Shown here: piece by piece, positions 1-11,288 of the stretch
How the letters are laid out: each line of letters opens with the position of its first letter
Numbering within the stretch: position 1 is the first letter of the stretch
NCBI GenBank assembly: GCA_009760855.2
Contig: WPIO01000139.1
Span: forward strand, 498,001-562,000
Length of the DNA stretch: 64,000 bases
Direction: 5' to 3'
Source of the DNA: Cristatella mucedo
Lineage: Eukaryota; Bryozoa; Phylactolaemata; Cristatellidae
Notes under the pieces: generated by a model
Databases searched by the model: none
What the model saw: the letters and a program-made list of their open reading frames with translations, nothing else
Told to the model about the DNA's origin: nothing
Position numbers and translations under genes: made by a program

Positions 1-410
1 GCTCGTATGCTCTCAAAGCCTGAAACTCATTCCTGACTGAAGTCACGGCATCCCTGACATGGCGACATTTAAAAAGAAACTTAAAACACACATGTCTATT
101 ACAGCATTTACTGGGTCATTGTGATTCATCTTTTGTGTTTATGGGCTAGGAAATTGTGCCTATTGCTACCAACATATCTACACGTTGAACCTGTGCATGT
201 CACACCGAACAATGTTATGCTTGATGAAATTGCGAATGCTACCACCAATAACTTGGTCATGATTTCTGCACAGCATCTGTAAAGTGTAAATCTAAATCTG
301 TAAATCTGTACCTGGAAAGAAAGTACCTAAAAAGGTATCTGTACCTAGAAATAGCCTAGAAAGAGATTCAGTTCTCTCAGGGCACTTTAAGAATGTATTA
401 ACTATTATAA
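1..410 (+). mobile_element. LINE type A, 3' end (cut by window edge)
   Basis: The first bases match the end of the reverse transcriptase reading frame and the 3' UTR of the copy at 50490-51222: the segment after GCTCGTATGCT, the AAAAAGAAACTTAAAA stretch and the GTGCATGTCAC motif recur in the same order. It ends with the typical tail (CTAGAAAGAGATTCAGTTCT, then a run rich in ATT). The frame is broken. The 5' part lies outside the window. Confidence 0.8.
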
Positions 411-2280
411 TCATCGTCGTCAAAGACTAAAGGAATTGAGCTTCTTGGATGAAAAAGTGAAAGCAGAAAATCAGGTAAAGCATGGCCAACTTTTTTCCAA
501 CTACTTTAGTCAGCAAGATGGGCTAATGTAACGATGATGGCTGGTCTACTTGAGGCTATAGCAAACACCTGTGACGCGAGTGAATCATGTCTTTTCACAG
601 ATAGTTATCCACAGATAGTTATCTCAGGAGCCTCAATGTCGTGCGGCTTCATGAGGGTAACAAGTACTGTTTCTCCCAATGGCATACTGTGTGCATACCA
701 AAGAGGACTACAGCAATGTCAGAATGTTGCTGAGTGCTTAGAAGTATGGCTACAATCACTGAGTGGTTATCGAGAGACTTCTGGTGTCATTTGTAATGAA
801 ACTCTGATGGGTTTCACCAAAGTTTCTTCTTGTTTTCCTTACCCACCAGACAGCCGGGTTACTAAGATGCACTGCCTCAAAAGCAACTGGCCAGTGGCTT
901 TCTCTGTAGAAAAGAGCAACATCAAGTAGAAGCAAGGCCAGACACTCGAATGGTGCTGATACCACCATTGAACATTAAGTTAGGCCTCATCAATCCCATG
1001 ATATACCGAAGGGGCGCAGGGGGCATGCCGGCTGCTGGATCACGCGTGCAGGATTAGGGGGCACCACACCAAAATGGGTGCCTAATACTGGGGGGGGGGG
1101 CTGCAATCTGTGTAGTTAGTCCCAGGAGCACACTATCCTAGGAATGCCACTGCATCAATCATTGTGTTAGGGGCCAAGGCAATTAGAAGCTTTCAAGTAC
1201 CTCCAACACACCTTTTCAGTATTGTCTGAGGCTAAGGTTAAAGCTAGTAGCTATGTCGGTCTACCTATATAGAAGATTACAAATTGTGAAAAATATGCCA
1301 AGATGCTGAACAGGACAGGCTTGGATCACTTTCGTAGCACTGGTTCACGGCTTTCTCGGCATCCATACAGCTGAATACTGCAAGCAGCTGTTTCAGATTC
1401 TCATGAAGGCCAACGCCAACATCGGATGCTAAATGTCACTCCAAGTTCACATCTGCTATGCCTAACTCGACAAACCCAAGGATAACATGGGAGCTTACTC
1501 AAAGGGGCAAGGCTAGTACGTCTACCGTGATAGACTAACCTTTGAACGTATTTACCTAGGACAGTAAAACGAAAACATGACGAGGGACTATGTTTGGGAG
1601 CTTCTTGTCGGAAACTGGTTAATTGCCAAGTTTATAATTGCCCTGGCCACAAAAGCCAAGTTTGTCGAGAATAGTGGCAATTTTCTATACTGCTGAGGCA
1701 TTAGCAATTTAGAAATAGTACTTCTTCCAAACCCAGAGACGACAATGTGTCAGTTACACAAAATTTAAATGATCCAATTCTGCACATATGATCTCATTTG
1801 GTTTACAGTTAGTGTCCCCATTGTTAAACATAAACCACTCTGTTTATCGTGCAGCCTTGAGGCCGTGAGATTGATGGTGGCTGCACAAATTATCTTACTT
1901 GCCCCATCTGCTCAGTCCGACATGCCTTCATTAGAGGAATGCTACAAGATAGCAGCACCAGGCGAATATTCTGGTTGACGTACTGCTCTGCATGAGCACA
2001 CTGAAGGCCCTCAAGCAGATGGTCTACGGTTTACTGCAAACATTAAACTAGATAGGAATACTAACAAACTTGAGAAAGCATATAATAGATCAGGACTGAC
2101 AGGGTATTGACTGCCTAACGAAGACTGAGGAAAGTTGCACTAATTCATCCTAGCTAAGAACAAGTCTAGCTTATACAAAAACCAAGTGAAATCAATATAA
2201 GCACAAGAAAAAAAATGCTGATATCCACGAACAACCATCTTGCTAGTCATTCCCAAGTCAGCATCTTACACAGTAAGTAT
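411..2280. other. No recognisable gene
   Basis: This stretch holds no repeat I can match elsewhere in the window. An open frame of 131 codons at 534-929 (+) has no domain I recognise, no clear splice context and ordinary composition, so I do not call it a gene. A run of ten G lies near 1090. Confidence 0.4.
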
Positions 2281-2284
2281 TGTG

Positions 2285-2725
2285 GGAATCTAGAAGATCG
2301 TTTCTCTACCTTCTTTGACAGCAAAATAGACAAGAACATGATTCTACTGCGACATAACTTTCCCTCGGCTACTCATGCTACATAGTAGATCATATCTTGC
2401 ATGTAGACCCCCATACCTACTGCTCTCCTTCGGAGATGCATAGATCTATGGCTGTCTTGCTTAATTAACATAAATAATTTCCAATTTTCAGGGCTTTGAC
2501 ATTGCTCCCTTCGAAACTGCTGTTGCAATGATGCCCATTTGGAAGTCAACACTAGACCGGAAGGACTTCAGCAACTTCCACCTAGTTTCTATTCTGCCGG
2601 TACTTTCTAAGGAACTAAACAGAGTATCGGTAGACCAGTTAAACTCGTACACCAAAACTTGTATCCTGGTCATTGATTTACAGACAGTTGTCAGAGCTAA
2701 CCACAACACATTTAGTACTGTTGAT
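2285..2725 (+). mobile_element. Decayed LINE fragment, N-terminal RT region
   Basis: Translated in pieces, this gives FSTFFDSKID near 2300 and then STLDRKDFSNFHLVSILPVL at 2548-2607. These match the segment just before and at the start of L2/CR1-type reverse transcriptases (F..FF..KI; then LD..D.SNFRPVS.LP.LSK). The two parts lie in different frames, so it is a dead remnant. It abuts the 3' end of a minus-strand LINE at 2733. Confidence 0.65.
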
Positions 2726-2732
2726 GTTTCGC

Positions 2733-3513
2733 TGTATCTCTGTCTGTAACTCCACAAAGTCATAAAGACTACGTGGGTGTTAAGCAGGAGAGTTTTGTAC
2801 AGCACACTCACAGCCTAAGCGACTTTCGGTACGCATTCGGTAGCCAACAGACTTCGTCTCAAACAACAAAGAGAAAGTGGGAAGCATGGCAGAGTCAGGA
2901 GAGCAGTTGAGGTAGTGAGTAGCATGAAAGTAGTAGCTCAGGACCGCTGAGAAGGATGAGCCACAGTCGGCAGTTAGTAGAGTAGTTGTCGTTGCGTAAG
3001 AATTTTGGCAGTCTAGGACCTCCAGAACTAAAGCTTCTTTCGCCTACGGTCTTTCAGCGGAAGAATGGAACAGCTAATGTATTGTCCACACAGGACCTGA
3101 GGGCGCGAACAGGCTGAAACTGGTGCAGCAGTTCAGCTAGGTACGAAGGAGCTAAGCTGCGGCAGGCCTTGTGGGTCAGCATAAGAACTTTAATCTATAT
3201 CCGTTGCTCAACCGGCACCCATCCTAGCTCTCTTAGCAAAGGAGACACGTGCTCAAACCTCTGGGACTTGAAGACTAGCCTTGCAGCCACATTCATAGTC
3301 AGCTGCAGTGTCTTAGTTGCTTTCTTTGGTTGCCCAGTCAACAGGGAATTACAACAATCAAGCCGAGACTGAACTAAGGAGCCAGTTAAATTTTTTGCAA
3401 GTCACTGGAAGACAGGTCCCAATCTTGGATAGGGACCGGACGTGATGGATAGGTGTAGAAGCAGTCTTCTGAATGAAGCTTTTAAAATTTAGGCTGCTGC
3501 CAAGCACGTGGTG

Positions 3514-3516
<3 letters not shown>
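2733..3516 (-). mobile_element. LINE type B, 3' part (interrupted copy, part 1)
   Basis: Reading the minus strand, this gives the C-terminal region of a LINE reverse transcriptase protein (NVAARLVFKSQRFEHVSPLL, then a decayed LGWVPVEQRI) and a 3' UTR ending in GAGTTACAGACAGAGATACA. The same UTR recurs at 12876, 17745, 34430 and 40600. The copy continues at 4175-4520 beyond an inserted type A LINE. Confidence 0.85.
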
Positions 3517-3545
<29 letters not shown>

Positions 3546-4174
3546 TCACTTGATAAAGCGCCCTCAGAGAACTTAATCTCTCTCTAGGCGCTTTACATTT
3601 GCTGTAAAGTGAAATGCAATTGAATGGTATGTAAAATCATGCTTGAAAAAACAAACGAAATGAATAATATGGTTAGGGGTGGCATGCACAGGGTCAGCAT
3701 GCAAATGTGGTTAGTGGCAGCATGCACAGTGTCAGCACGCATAAGCACATCAAGGGCGAATCACAGGGACCCACTAAATGCTGTCCTAAATAGGTGTGTT
3801 TTTAGGTTCCTTTTAAATGTGGTCAGGTCAGAGGATGTTCTGACGCAGGTCGGGAGGGAGTTCCAGGCTTTGGGAGCATATGAACTAAATGCACGGTCTT
3901 CAAAGGATTTAAGGTTTGTATGAGGTATTTCTAGACTGTTGGATTCCGAAAAGCGGGTGGTACGATGCTTAGCCTGATGGGGTAGTATATCTGACAGATA
4001 GGCTGGAGCCATAGAATGAAGGGACCTAAAAGTGAGCGACAAAACCTTGAAGTCAATCCGTTGCTTGACTGGTAGCCAGTGCAGGTCGGCGAGAAGTGGA
4101 GTAATGTGGCAACTGCGACGCTCACGACAGACAAGCCTAGCTGCAGAGTTTTGTGATGATTGCACATAGATTGA
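3517..4174 (-). mobile_element. LINE type A inserted into LINE type B
   Basis: This 5'-truncated copy keeps one open frame of 145 codons (4198-3761) with the C-terminal LINE protein region (QNSAARLVCRERRSCHITPL, LHWLPVKQRIDFKVLSLTF), then a 3' UTR and an (ATT)n tail at 3517-3545. It is flanked by the 6-bp direct repeat GTGATA at 3511-3516 and 4175-4180. Removing it restores the type B sequence (GCGAC..CACCACGTG), so it is a target-primed insertion younger than its host. Confidence 0.88.
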
Positions 4175-4520
4175 GTGATAGTCGCACAACAGCATCACCT
4201 ATTAGAAGAACAAAGTCTTTTAATTCAGCCACATGCTTAGGATGTTCTATGAGCAGCAGTTTGGTTTTTATCGTCATTTAGCTTCAAGAATTGTTTCGAC
4301 ATCCAGGATCGAATGTCAGCAAGGTAAGCATTAGGTTTCTCAGCTGCTGCAGCATATTCCGACGGTTTGAATGACAAATAAAGCTGAGTATCATCAGCAT
4401 AAAAGTGATATCCTATTCCATGGGCCTTAATCACTTTTCCCAGAGGTTGAGTATAAATGGAGAACAGCAAGGGACCGAGTACAGTCACCAGTATATAACG
4501 TCCCTCTGAGGAATGCTGAC
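4175..4520 (-). mobile_element. LINE type B, RT part (interrupted copy, part 2)
   Basis: The minus strand encodes [16 protein letters not shown] followed by the YADD catalytic box ([17 protein letters not shown]) and [16 protein letters not shown]. This is motif B-to-D of a non-LTR reverse transcriptase. It is the 5' continuation of 2733-3516. Its upstream end abuts a plus-strand LINE at about 4525. Confidence 0.85.
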
Positions 4521-4524
4521 TTAG

Positions 4525-5655
4525 ATAGAGTCTTAAAGTCATCTGCTATTTCTGCTGGTTCTCTCGGCAACATTTGATACCTGTGATCACCAAGTCATCC
4601 TGAGCACCTATAATCTCGCCTGGCCATCCTGACACTGTACACGGCAAAAGTCTTATCTCAGTAGAATATTTCAGAGCATTGAGGTCAACAGTCACCCAAG
4701 AAGCCTTTGACAATATGAAGTCTAGGTAAACTTGTTTGACTAAATATGTACTCTCAATATGGACGATGCCATCGCCAAGTACAACCAAGGCTTTCATTTT
4801 TAAGCAGATGAACAGAGCTGTACCTATGCTTTGATCCATCTCGATCTACCTTACTGCATGTCAAACGCTCTGTAACTTCCTTGCAGCATATATTGCCGAT
4901 ATCTTGGACTGCCATGGAAGCACGATTTCTCACACTGGTAGGGAAAAACATACTTGCTGGTTGAGAGTAAACCTCGTGCACCTTAGATATGGCTCTCTGA
5001 CTCAAAATGGCATAGAGGGAATATATATAATTCATTTGTAAAGCGCCACAAGAGAACTTAATTTCTATTCAGGCGCTTCACATATGCCTCCGGGCTCGAG
5101 CCCACGACCTCAGCCAGACCATGGTCGGGGGGGGGGGAGGGGGCGAGCACCTTAACCACTGGACCAAACCAGCTCGGCACACAGGGAATATATCCAGAAG
5201 CACCTATACACAGTAAGAGTGTCTTGTTCCAAAGTGACCTTTTCTAGATAACCACATCAGCACTACATAGCGAAAATTCTGGTTGCTTATAGCAGCCTTT
5301 GCACCACATCACATGCTTATCTGACTCAAGTCGTTCAGAAGTGATTCCTAATCAAAGTCAAATTATTTATAAGCCCTGCCTTCAGGTCATATGATCCTCA
5401 AACCAGGATGGAATTCCCCACCATCAGATGTCACGACAACCAAAGACTTGTTGACTCTAAAAAGAACTTAAGACTTAAAAACTAATCACAGCATGTGCTG
5501 ATTCCGTGTGAATTACCCTGTGGGCTTATGTGTGCTGACCCTCTGCATATCACTAACCAATTGGCATGCTTTGTTTCTGGCATATGTAAATAGCCCAGAC
5601 AGGGATTTAGTTCTCTCACGGGGCAATACAAATGCAGTATTATTATGGGCAATTG
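4525..5655 (+). mobile_element. LINE type C copy, decayed, carrying a SINE
   Basis: Plus-strand frames give the RT motif A region (SATFDTCDHQVILST at 4560-4610), a degenerate YADD region followed by TYAL/LCFDPSR near 4815, and then VLFQSD (5225). A PQTRMEFPT-like C-terminal segment follows near 5400 and a type A-like tail near 5600-5650. Frames shift several times. The copy is split by the SINE at 5027-5182. A parallel copy is at 18885-19800. Confidence 0.7.
5027..5182 (-). mobile_element. SINE2 (tRNA-headed SINE with LINE-like tail)
   Basis: On the minus strand it starts with a tRNA-like head: an A-box-like TGGTCCAGTGGTTAAGG and a B-box-like GGGCTCGAGCCC. It ends with AAGCGCCTGAATAG..TTAAGTTCTC..GGCGCTTTAC, which resembles the type A LINE tail. 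The 11-bp direct repeat AGGGAATATAT flanks it perfectly (5016-5026 and 5183-5193). A G-run lies in the middle (about 5128-5137). Other copies: 46703-46853 and 63236-63366. Confidence 0.88.
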
Positions 5656-7714
5656 TAGTGATATAAAAAATCCTAGTGTCACTGTATAAGTGGGATGCCT
5701 TATTTTCAGCTTGGCCCACCTAGCATATGCACATTGTAGCCTCTACATGGAATCTGGAAATCCAGTTAACAGATTATTTTCACCGTTTGACTTAATTAGT
5801 TCCAGACTCAAGTCTGCCTAGTACCATCCACAGACAAGTCGGTCTGTTTGTCGTGAACCTTGCAACTGTCACTTTCCATCTATTTGTTTTGACCTGCACC
5901 TACCCCTATTCAGGCACTGCACAGCCTTCAAGATTCTCTCGCTCGCGTTTTGGTTCCTTCATTCTCTTGCTCCACCCATGCTTTCTACATGACTTACTCC
6001 TAGGGTATAATATACCCATAAGCTATCAATTCCTCTGAATGTGGCCGATTAGCCGTGGTTCTAGGCAACATCACGACCTTTGGAGACCAGTACCTTCATT
6101 TTCTGTGCAGTTAAAACCTGGAAAATTCCATAGACTAGCATAATTTACTTGACATTTTGCGCAAAAAATAAAAAAGCTACCTGCTTGCCGTAGCAATGCT
6201 TTGTCATCAAAAATAGAACTCTGTGCATGGATGTTTGCGAAACCTAAGCAAACAATTTACCAATCGAAAGATCAGCTTTCCTTCCAACCTATGTAAAATT
6301 CCTAAAAAACTAAATTACTTCTCTTGGGGCACTTAAAAAAACTCAATGTTCATACACTTATGTGTGTATATCATCATAAAGATCTGCCTCATACCACTTT
6401 TGATAAAGTCGTCATGCGAAGAAGTTGCAAGCACGGTATGGGCTACTAATTCCATAGAATCGAGGCCTGGAATGAACAATTGTGATAACAGACTGTGGGC
6501 CTACAACAAACAGGAAACAGCATAACAGTTTTCTAAGCTCTCTAGTGGTCAGCAATCCCTGTGAAAATGCATACACAACAGAGGCAACGCACAACCTATT
6601 TTTAATAAAGACATGATTATTTTCATTATATCAGACGTTCTATATATATTCTATACGAAGAAACAGAAAATTGCCATGCTTAGTGACAGATTACCTCGGC
6701 CGACCAAACCTAGATGGTGAACAACTCCCTTAAGAACACAACAGCCCATGAGGCAATAGTCTGGCTGAGAAAGTTGAAGGCCAGACTTTTGACTAGCTAT
6801 GCTTTGAACAAGACCATGCTTGAAAAACGTAATTGCTAGCCTGTGCCATACAGATTTTGAAGTTGTGAGCTGGCCTAATGCATAGAGCAAGCAGACGTAG
6901 TCAAACGACAATCAAACAGGACTAGGAAAGGAGTGAGACTAAATCCTAAAATTCCAATAGCAACCACCATGGCAATCAGACAACGATATTGCCCATCAAA
7001 GACTCTGACTTGTTTGACCGTCGCAGGGAGCTTGCTACACTAGTACATCACCTGGCAACAGGACATACTCTGGAGGCTGATTATAGCTTCGGATGTGGAA
7101 CGACTGTAATATCTTAGCTCAAGACCAGGAAGCCGGAAAATATAAATACGGCGTAGAAATCCCCAAAAAATCCCCAGTCACAGCACCTGCCGCAAAGGGC
7201 TAACTTGTGACATAAAGTAGGTACATGTCTAAAGGGCAGAAACGAACACATCAACTATAAGCGGGTCACGGTGCCGTACACTCTGACCAAGAGCGTACCC
7301 ACAAACAAGCTTAAGGCCTGTTGTATGCATGTTCTGCACTAAGACATTCACGCAAAGCGCAGCAAGTGTCTGCACACCAAACGCAAGTGAGCCACGGGTG
7401 CAACCGAGTGACGACTACGGAATTATCACCAAATGCAATCAAGATGTAAGCATCGCCATGGCAGCAGAATATGAGGAATATAGTGATTTTAATTAGAATG
7501 GCTGAGCTAGAAATAGGAGACCACAGCCACAATCGCAGCTGTTCCCTTCGGTCAAGCCAGCCCTAAGCTCAAGACCTACCGGAGTAGCAACATCGGAACC
7601 GCTCTTTATTGACGGAGGTCATTATAGACATACGCAAACTAGATACGCCCACAAACTCCAGCCGAGCTTCCGCCGAAAGCGGCACCCGTCGCTTAGTAAG
7701 CACTAGCCCCAAAA
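5656..7714. other. No recognisable gene
   Basis: I see only short open frames, none with a recognisable motif or splice-bounded structure. No copy of the repeat families found elsewhere in the window is obvious here. Confidence 0.4.
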
Positions 7715-8540
7715 TAATAATAATATATTTTATAAACCGAACTCAGAGAACTCAATCTCTTTCTAAGCGCTTTAAAATTGCTTCTTAGTAAGCGCGATCA
7801 AAAGGTTATTGGTACCATGCTCAATAAGCAACAAGAATAACGAGGTTAGGTACGACATGTACAGGGTCAGCATGCAAGTGTGGTTAGTGATACCATGCAA
7901 CACAGTGTTAGCACGCATAAGCACATAAAGGACGAATCAAAGGGACCTACACAATTCTATCATTAGTTACTTTTCTAGTTTATTTTTAAAGTGGATAAGT
8001 CAGGAGATGTGAAGCAGGTCGGGAGTGAGTTCCAGTCTTTGGAGTAAAAAAATAAATGCTAGCTGATTTAACAGCCTCTTTTTGTATAGCGACAGAAGAG
8101 CCTTTACGGCTATCACCACCGCTTTCAGTGGCGATATAGGATCGCCCACCACAGGATTCGAACCCACGACCTCGGGCCGAGGTCGTGAAAAGCAATCACC
8201 TTACCTAGTCAGCCATTGCGGCTCACCGAGTATACGAACTAAAGGCACGGTCTCCAAAGGACTTGAGACCTGTGCGAGATATGGTTAAACAGTTAGATTC
8301 CGAAAAGCTAGTGGAACAATGCCTATCCTGGTGGGGGAGTAGATCTGATAGGAAGGCTTGCACCAAAGAATGATGGGACCTGAAAGTGAGTGACAAAACA
8401 TTGAAGTCGATGCGTTGCTTGACTGGGAGCCACTGCAGTTCGGCGAAAAGTGGTCTGATGTGGCAACTGCGACGCTCATGACTAACAAACCTAGCTGCAC
8501 TTTGGCACCAGCTGAAATTGCCTGATTCCACAGACCGGCA
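7715..8540 (-). mobile_element. LINE type A copy with nested SINE1
   Basis: The 5' part (8540-8228) encodes the C-terminal LINE region (LQWLPVKQRIDFNVLSLTFR, LLPHQDRH). The remainder after the SINE (8046-7715) is 3' UTR ending in a tail near 7790-7715 with ATA repeats. The frame is interrupted by the SINE at 8047-8227 and by point damage. Confidence 0.82.
8047..8227 (-). mobile_element. SINE1 copy
   Basis: On the minus strand it has the SINE1 layout: head GAGCCGCAATGGC, a self-complementary stem (CACGACCTCGG / CCGAGGTCGTG), B box GGTTCGAATCC, the body with GGCGATCC and GGTGATAGCCGTAAAGGC, and a 3' end GGCTGTTAAATCAGCTAGCA followed by an A/T tail. The flanking repeat GAGTA (8042-8046 and 8228-8232) and the restored LINE sequence fix its borders. 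Confidence 0.88.
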
Positions 8541-8569
8541 AAAGACGCCTGAACGGTGTTTTGCTGGCT

Positions 8570-8665
8570 ATAATAATAATAAGAAGAAGAATGCACTTGA
8601 TAAAGCGCACTCAGAGAACTCAATCTCTTCCTGGGAGCTTTACATTTGCTGCAAAGGGAAGGCTA
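8570..8665 (-). mobile_element. Isolated LINE type A tail
   Basis: An (AAT/AAG)n run is followed by GCACTTGATAAAGCGC..CTCAATCTCTTCCTGGGAGC, the reverse complement of the type A 3' terminus. No coding part is attached, so it is a very short 5'-truncated insertion or remnant. Confidence 0.75.
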
Positions 8666-8849
8666 GATAGTAGTGGCTCCAAAGCTTAAGTGCAAGAGAA
8701 AAATTGTCTTTGAAAATTGTATGTATCCACTTTTCGGTATTTTTTAGTACTCAGCGATTGAGATTATTGTGTGATTTGAAAACTAGGTCACCAGGCCGTC
8801 ATATTAACTATTTACTGCTCAGCTACAGCAAATGTGGCTACCCTCCCTT

Positions 8850-8935
8850 TGCAGCAAATGAAAAGTGCCTAGGAAGAGATCGAGTTCTCTGAGGGCACTT
8901 TATCAAGTGCACTATTGTTATTATTGATATTACAA
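8850..8935 (+). mobile_element. Isolated LINE type A tail
   Basis: AAAAGTGCCTAGGAAGAGAT followed by GGCACTTTATCAAGTGCAC and a (TTA)n-like run is the type A 3' terminus in plus orientation. Together with the minus copy at 8570-8665 it makes an inverted pair about 0.2 kb apart. Confidence 0.75.
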
Positions 8936-9371
8936 TAGCTACATGTGAGGTCAAATCTGTTTGTTCAGTTATTTCTCTGTTCTCCCGCAATCAGCTAATT
9001 GAAATTCGTATGACACGTCTTAAAGACCACGTTTGTCAATTCTTAGTACCTGCATAACCGTCATATGCCATCAGGAGCAAGGAAGTGGGTCACGTGGGGC
9101 AGGCTGAAGGTCGGCCAGTCACCCACAGTGCCTGCCTGCATCAGCCTTCAAGCAATAACGCCCAAGCAGGGGATGGTGGTGGGGACCTAAGGCTGTAGTT
9201 CGTTTGGCAGATTATGTAAGTGGCTGTTGGTTGTTACTCGGGGCCCAGCCAAACGTTTGCCACCGAAACGGAACTGCCTAACCGAAGTTCTACCAGGCCA
9301 CTTCTCTGGGTGGGTCCTGGCTTGACTCTGCCTGCTTTCACCTCTCTCTGTGACTTCACAAGCTGATCTCT

Positions 9372-9373
<2 letters not shown>

Positions 9374-9453
<80 letters not shown>
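9374..9453. repeat. (CT)n microsatellite
   Basis: An essentially pure CT/TC run of about 80 bases. The apparent Arg-Glu repeat protein on the minus strand is a product of this repeat. Confidence 0.98.
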
Positions 9454-9455
<2 letters not shown>

Positions 9456-10687
9456 GGTATCAGTAATGCAAGCCATCTCTCTAGTTGACTGACCAGGTGT
9501 CTGGGATTAGTGATGCGTTATAGTTTGGCAGCACCGTTTGCAGACCTTTCTGGCTGTCACGTTGGTTCAAAGATCAAATTTCATTCATGTTGTCAAGCAC
9601 AGCCATTCTTGCTTTTAGGACTGGGTGACTTGGCTCCTGGTCTCACTGGCTGCCCCAAAAGATGAAGTCTTGCCTAGTATGCTCCTACAACAGCCACCAC
9701 TTGATCTTTTAGCTGCCCTCGTGCATGCAGACTCCTGGAGGAGTCAGTTCGGTTACTACAAATGCCGCTTTAGGAAAGGGAGCTAATACCGTACTGTGAC
9801 AACCATCGACATGTAATTCACGATGCAACACCCACTTTGCTATCGATTGGTTTGTCAAATCTGGAGTACTTTCTGCCTGAAATACAGAGCCTTCTCAGTT
9901 AGTTCACATCAAGCATTTGAAACTCTGCCTTTAGTTGTAGTCTAGCCAATTTAAGAGCATTTACGTAGCAGTGTAAGGGTCATAATGGCCATCACTTCCA
10001 ATGTAAGGGTCATAATGGCTACCACAATAAAGGGCTGCCTAATCTTCGACTCGAATTCACAACCTGGGCCGTGAAGCTCGAGCCCTGCCCTTGGGCTAAG
10101 AGCAATTGGCATTACCTGTACAAGGCCCACTGGTTACTGGATAATGGAAGAGCACACCTGCACCCTGAAAAATGCTGTAGCATCTTAAGGCCTGGCGATG
10201 CAGCAGCCGACACTGGCTTGCATCTACTGTCTCTGAGATCCAGTGCTGAATCCATGCACCAGTCAAACGTCGGCAATAGTACTGCTTTAAGAATGCAGCT
10301 GACAGCAAAACATGGACCGTACCAAAGACGAAAAAATAATGTGCAAGAAACGGTGTCCTTAAATGCTAATAATAAATTATACCTGTTGGCTAAGCAAGCT
10401 CGTGCACAAGATACCTACTGCCAGGGCTTTCTTTTGAAGAAAAGGGTCTAATCAGCCATAGCTGCTGATGTGGCCGAGTGTGAGTTAAATTGGCCAAGAG
10501 ACACTAGATGCCAAATCAATCAGCAGTGGTTGGCAGCTAGGAAAATTTATCTGTGACCCTGAGTCCTCCAGTGTTGCCCTGCAAGTTAAGGTGGGATCTG
10601 GCATTGCAATTTAGGTACACTGGCAGTGAATAGTATTCAGCCTCATCATTCTTCCCCTCACTGGGCACCCAGTACCTGTTACTATAA
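9454..10687. other. No recognisable gene; minor direct repeat
   Basis: GTAAGGGTCATAATGGC occurs twice about 31 bases apart at 9975-10020. A 126-codon frame at 10071-10451 has no motif I recognise. A B-box-like GCTCGAGCCCTG near 10076 may be a SINE relic, too decayed to call. Confidence 0.35.
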
Positions 10688-11060
10688 CAGTAATTATAAT
10701 AATAAATTTGTTATTGTGCCCTCGGAGAACCAAATCTCTCTTTCTAGGCACTTTACATTTGCTGCAAAGGAAGCATAGTCACTAGGGTGGACGAAGTCAA
10801 GCAGCAGTCACACAAACCGCTTGTTTGTTTTCCACCAGAGATTTCGTCGGAAGTCTGTCATTAGTTTATATTTAACCACTGCAATACGGTACCAGCGATG
10901 CCCAGACGAGGTTGCTCAATAGGGAACTGGGGATCAATGGTATCAAATTTATCTTATAGATCTAGCAGCAGTAACAGAGAGAGCCTACCTGAGTTGCATT
11001 CCGATAAGGTTGTTGTACGATCAAAACCGTGCTGACTGTAGAATGATTAGCTCAAAAAGC
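10688..11060 (-). mobile_element. Internally deleted LINE fragment with type A tail
   Basis: On the minus strand an RT motif A region can be read (FDTIDPQFPIEQPRLGIAGT, about 10960-10895). It is followed directly by a type A tail at 10795-10688 (CTTTCTAGGCACTTTACATT on plus). The whole C-terminal half of the RT is missing, so this is a deletion derivative. Confidence 0.7.
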
Positions 11061-11100
11061 TTACTAAAGCTGACAATCTAGATGTGATGACTTGAATGGT

Positions 11101-11288
11101 GAGCCGTGATGGCACACTAGGTAAGGTGGTTGCTTTCACGACCTCGGTCCCGAGGGCGTGGGTTCGATTCCTGTGGTGGGCGATTCTTTATCGCCACTGC
11201 AAGCGGTGGTGATAGCCGCAAAGGCTCTTCTGTCGCTATACAAAAAGAGGCTGTTTAATCAGCTAGGATTTATTTATTTATTTATTTA
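11101..11288 (+). mobile_element. SINE1 copy, full length
   Basis: It starts with GAGCCGTGATGGCACACTAG, followed by TTTCACGACCTCGGTCCCGA, which forms a stem with the following bases. Then come the B box GGTTCGATTCC, GGCGATTC, GTGGTGATAGCCGCAAAGGC, and the 3' end GGCTGTTTAATCAGCTAGGA followed by a (TTTA)n tail. It is one of the cleanest copies here, useful as a reference. Confidence 0.92.

Noticed and set aside
534-929. 131-codon frame as a gene
   Set aside because: No domain, no splice borders, and a long frame on the opposite strand; chance cannot be excluded.
9374-9453. CRISPR or other spaced repeat array
   Set aside because: Repeats here are simple or tandem, without spacer structure; the DNA is eukaryotic.
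11101-11200. Functional tRNA gene
   Set aside because: A- and B-box-like motifs are present, but there is no complete cloverleaf, the sequence is dispersed in several copies and has a retroposon body; it is a SINE.
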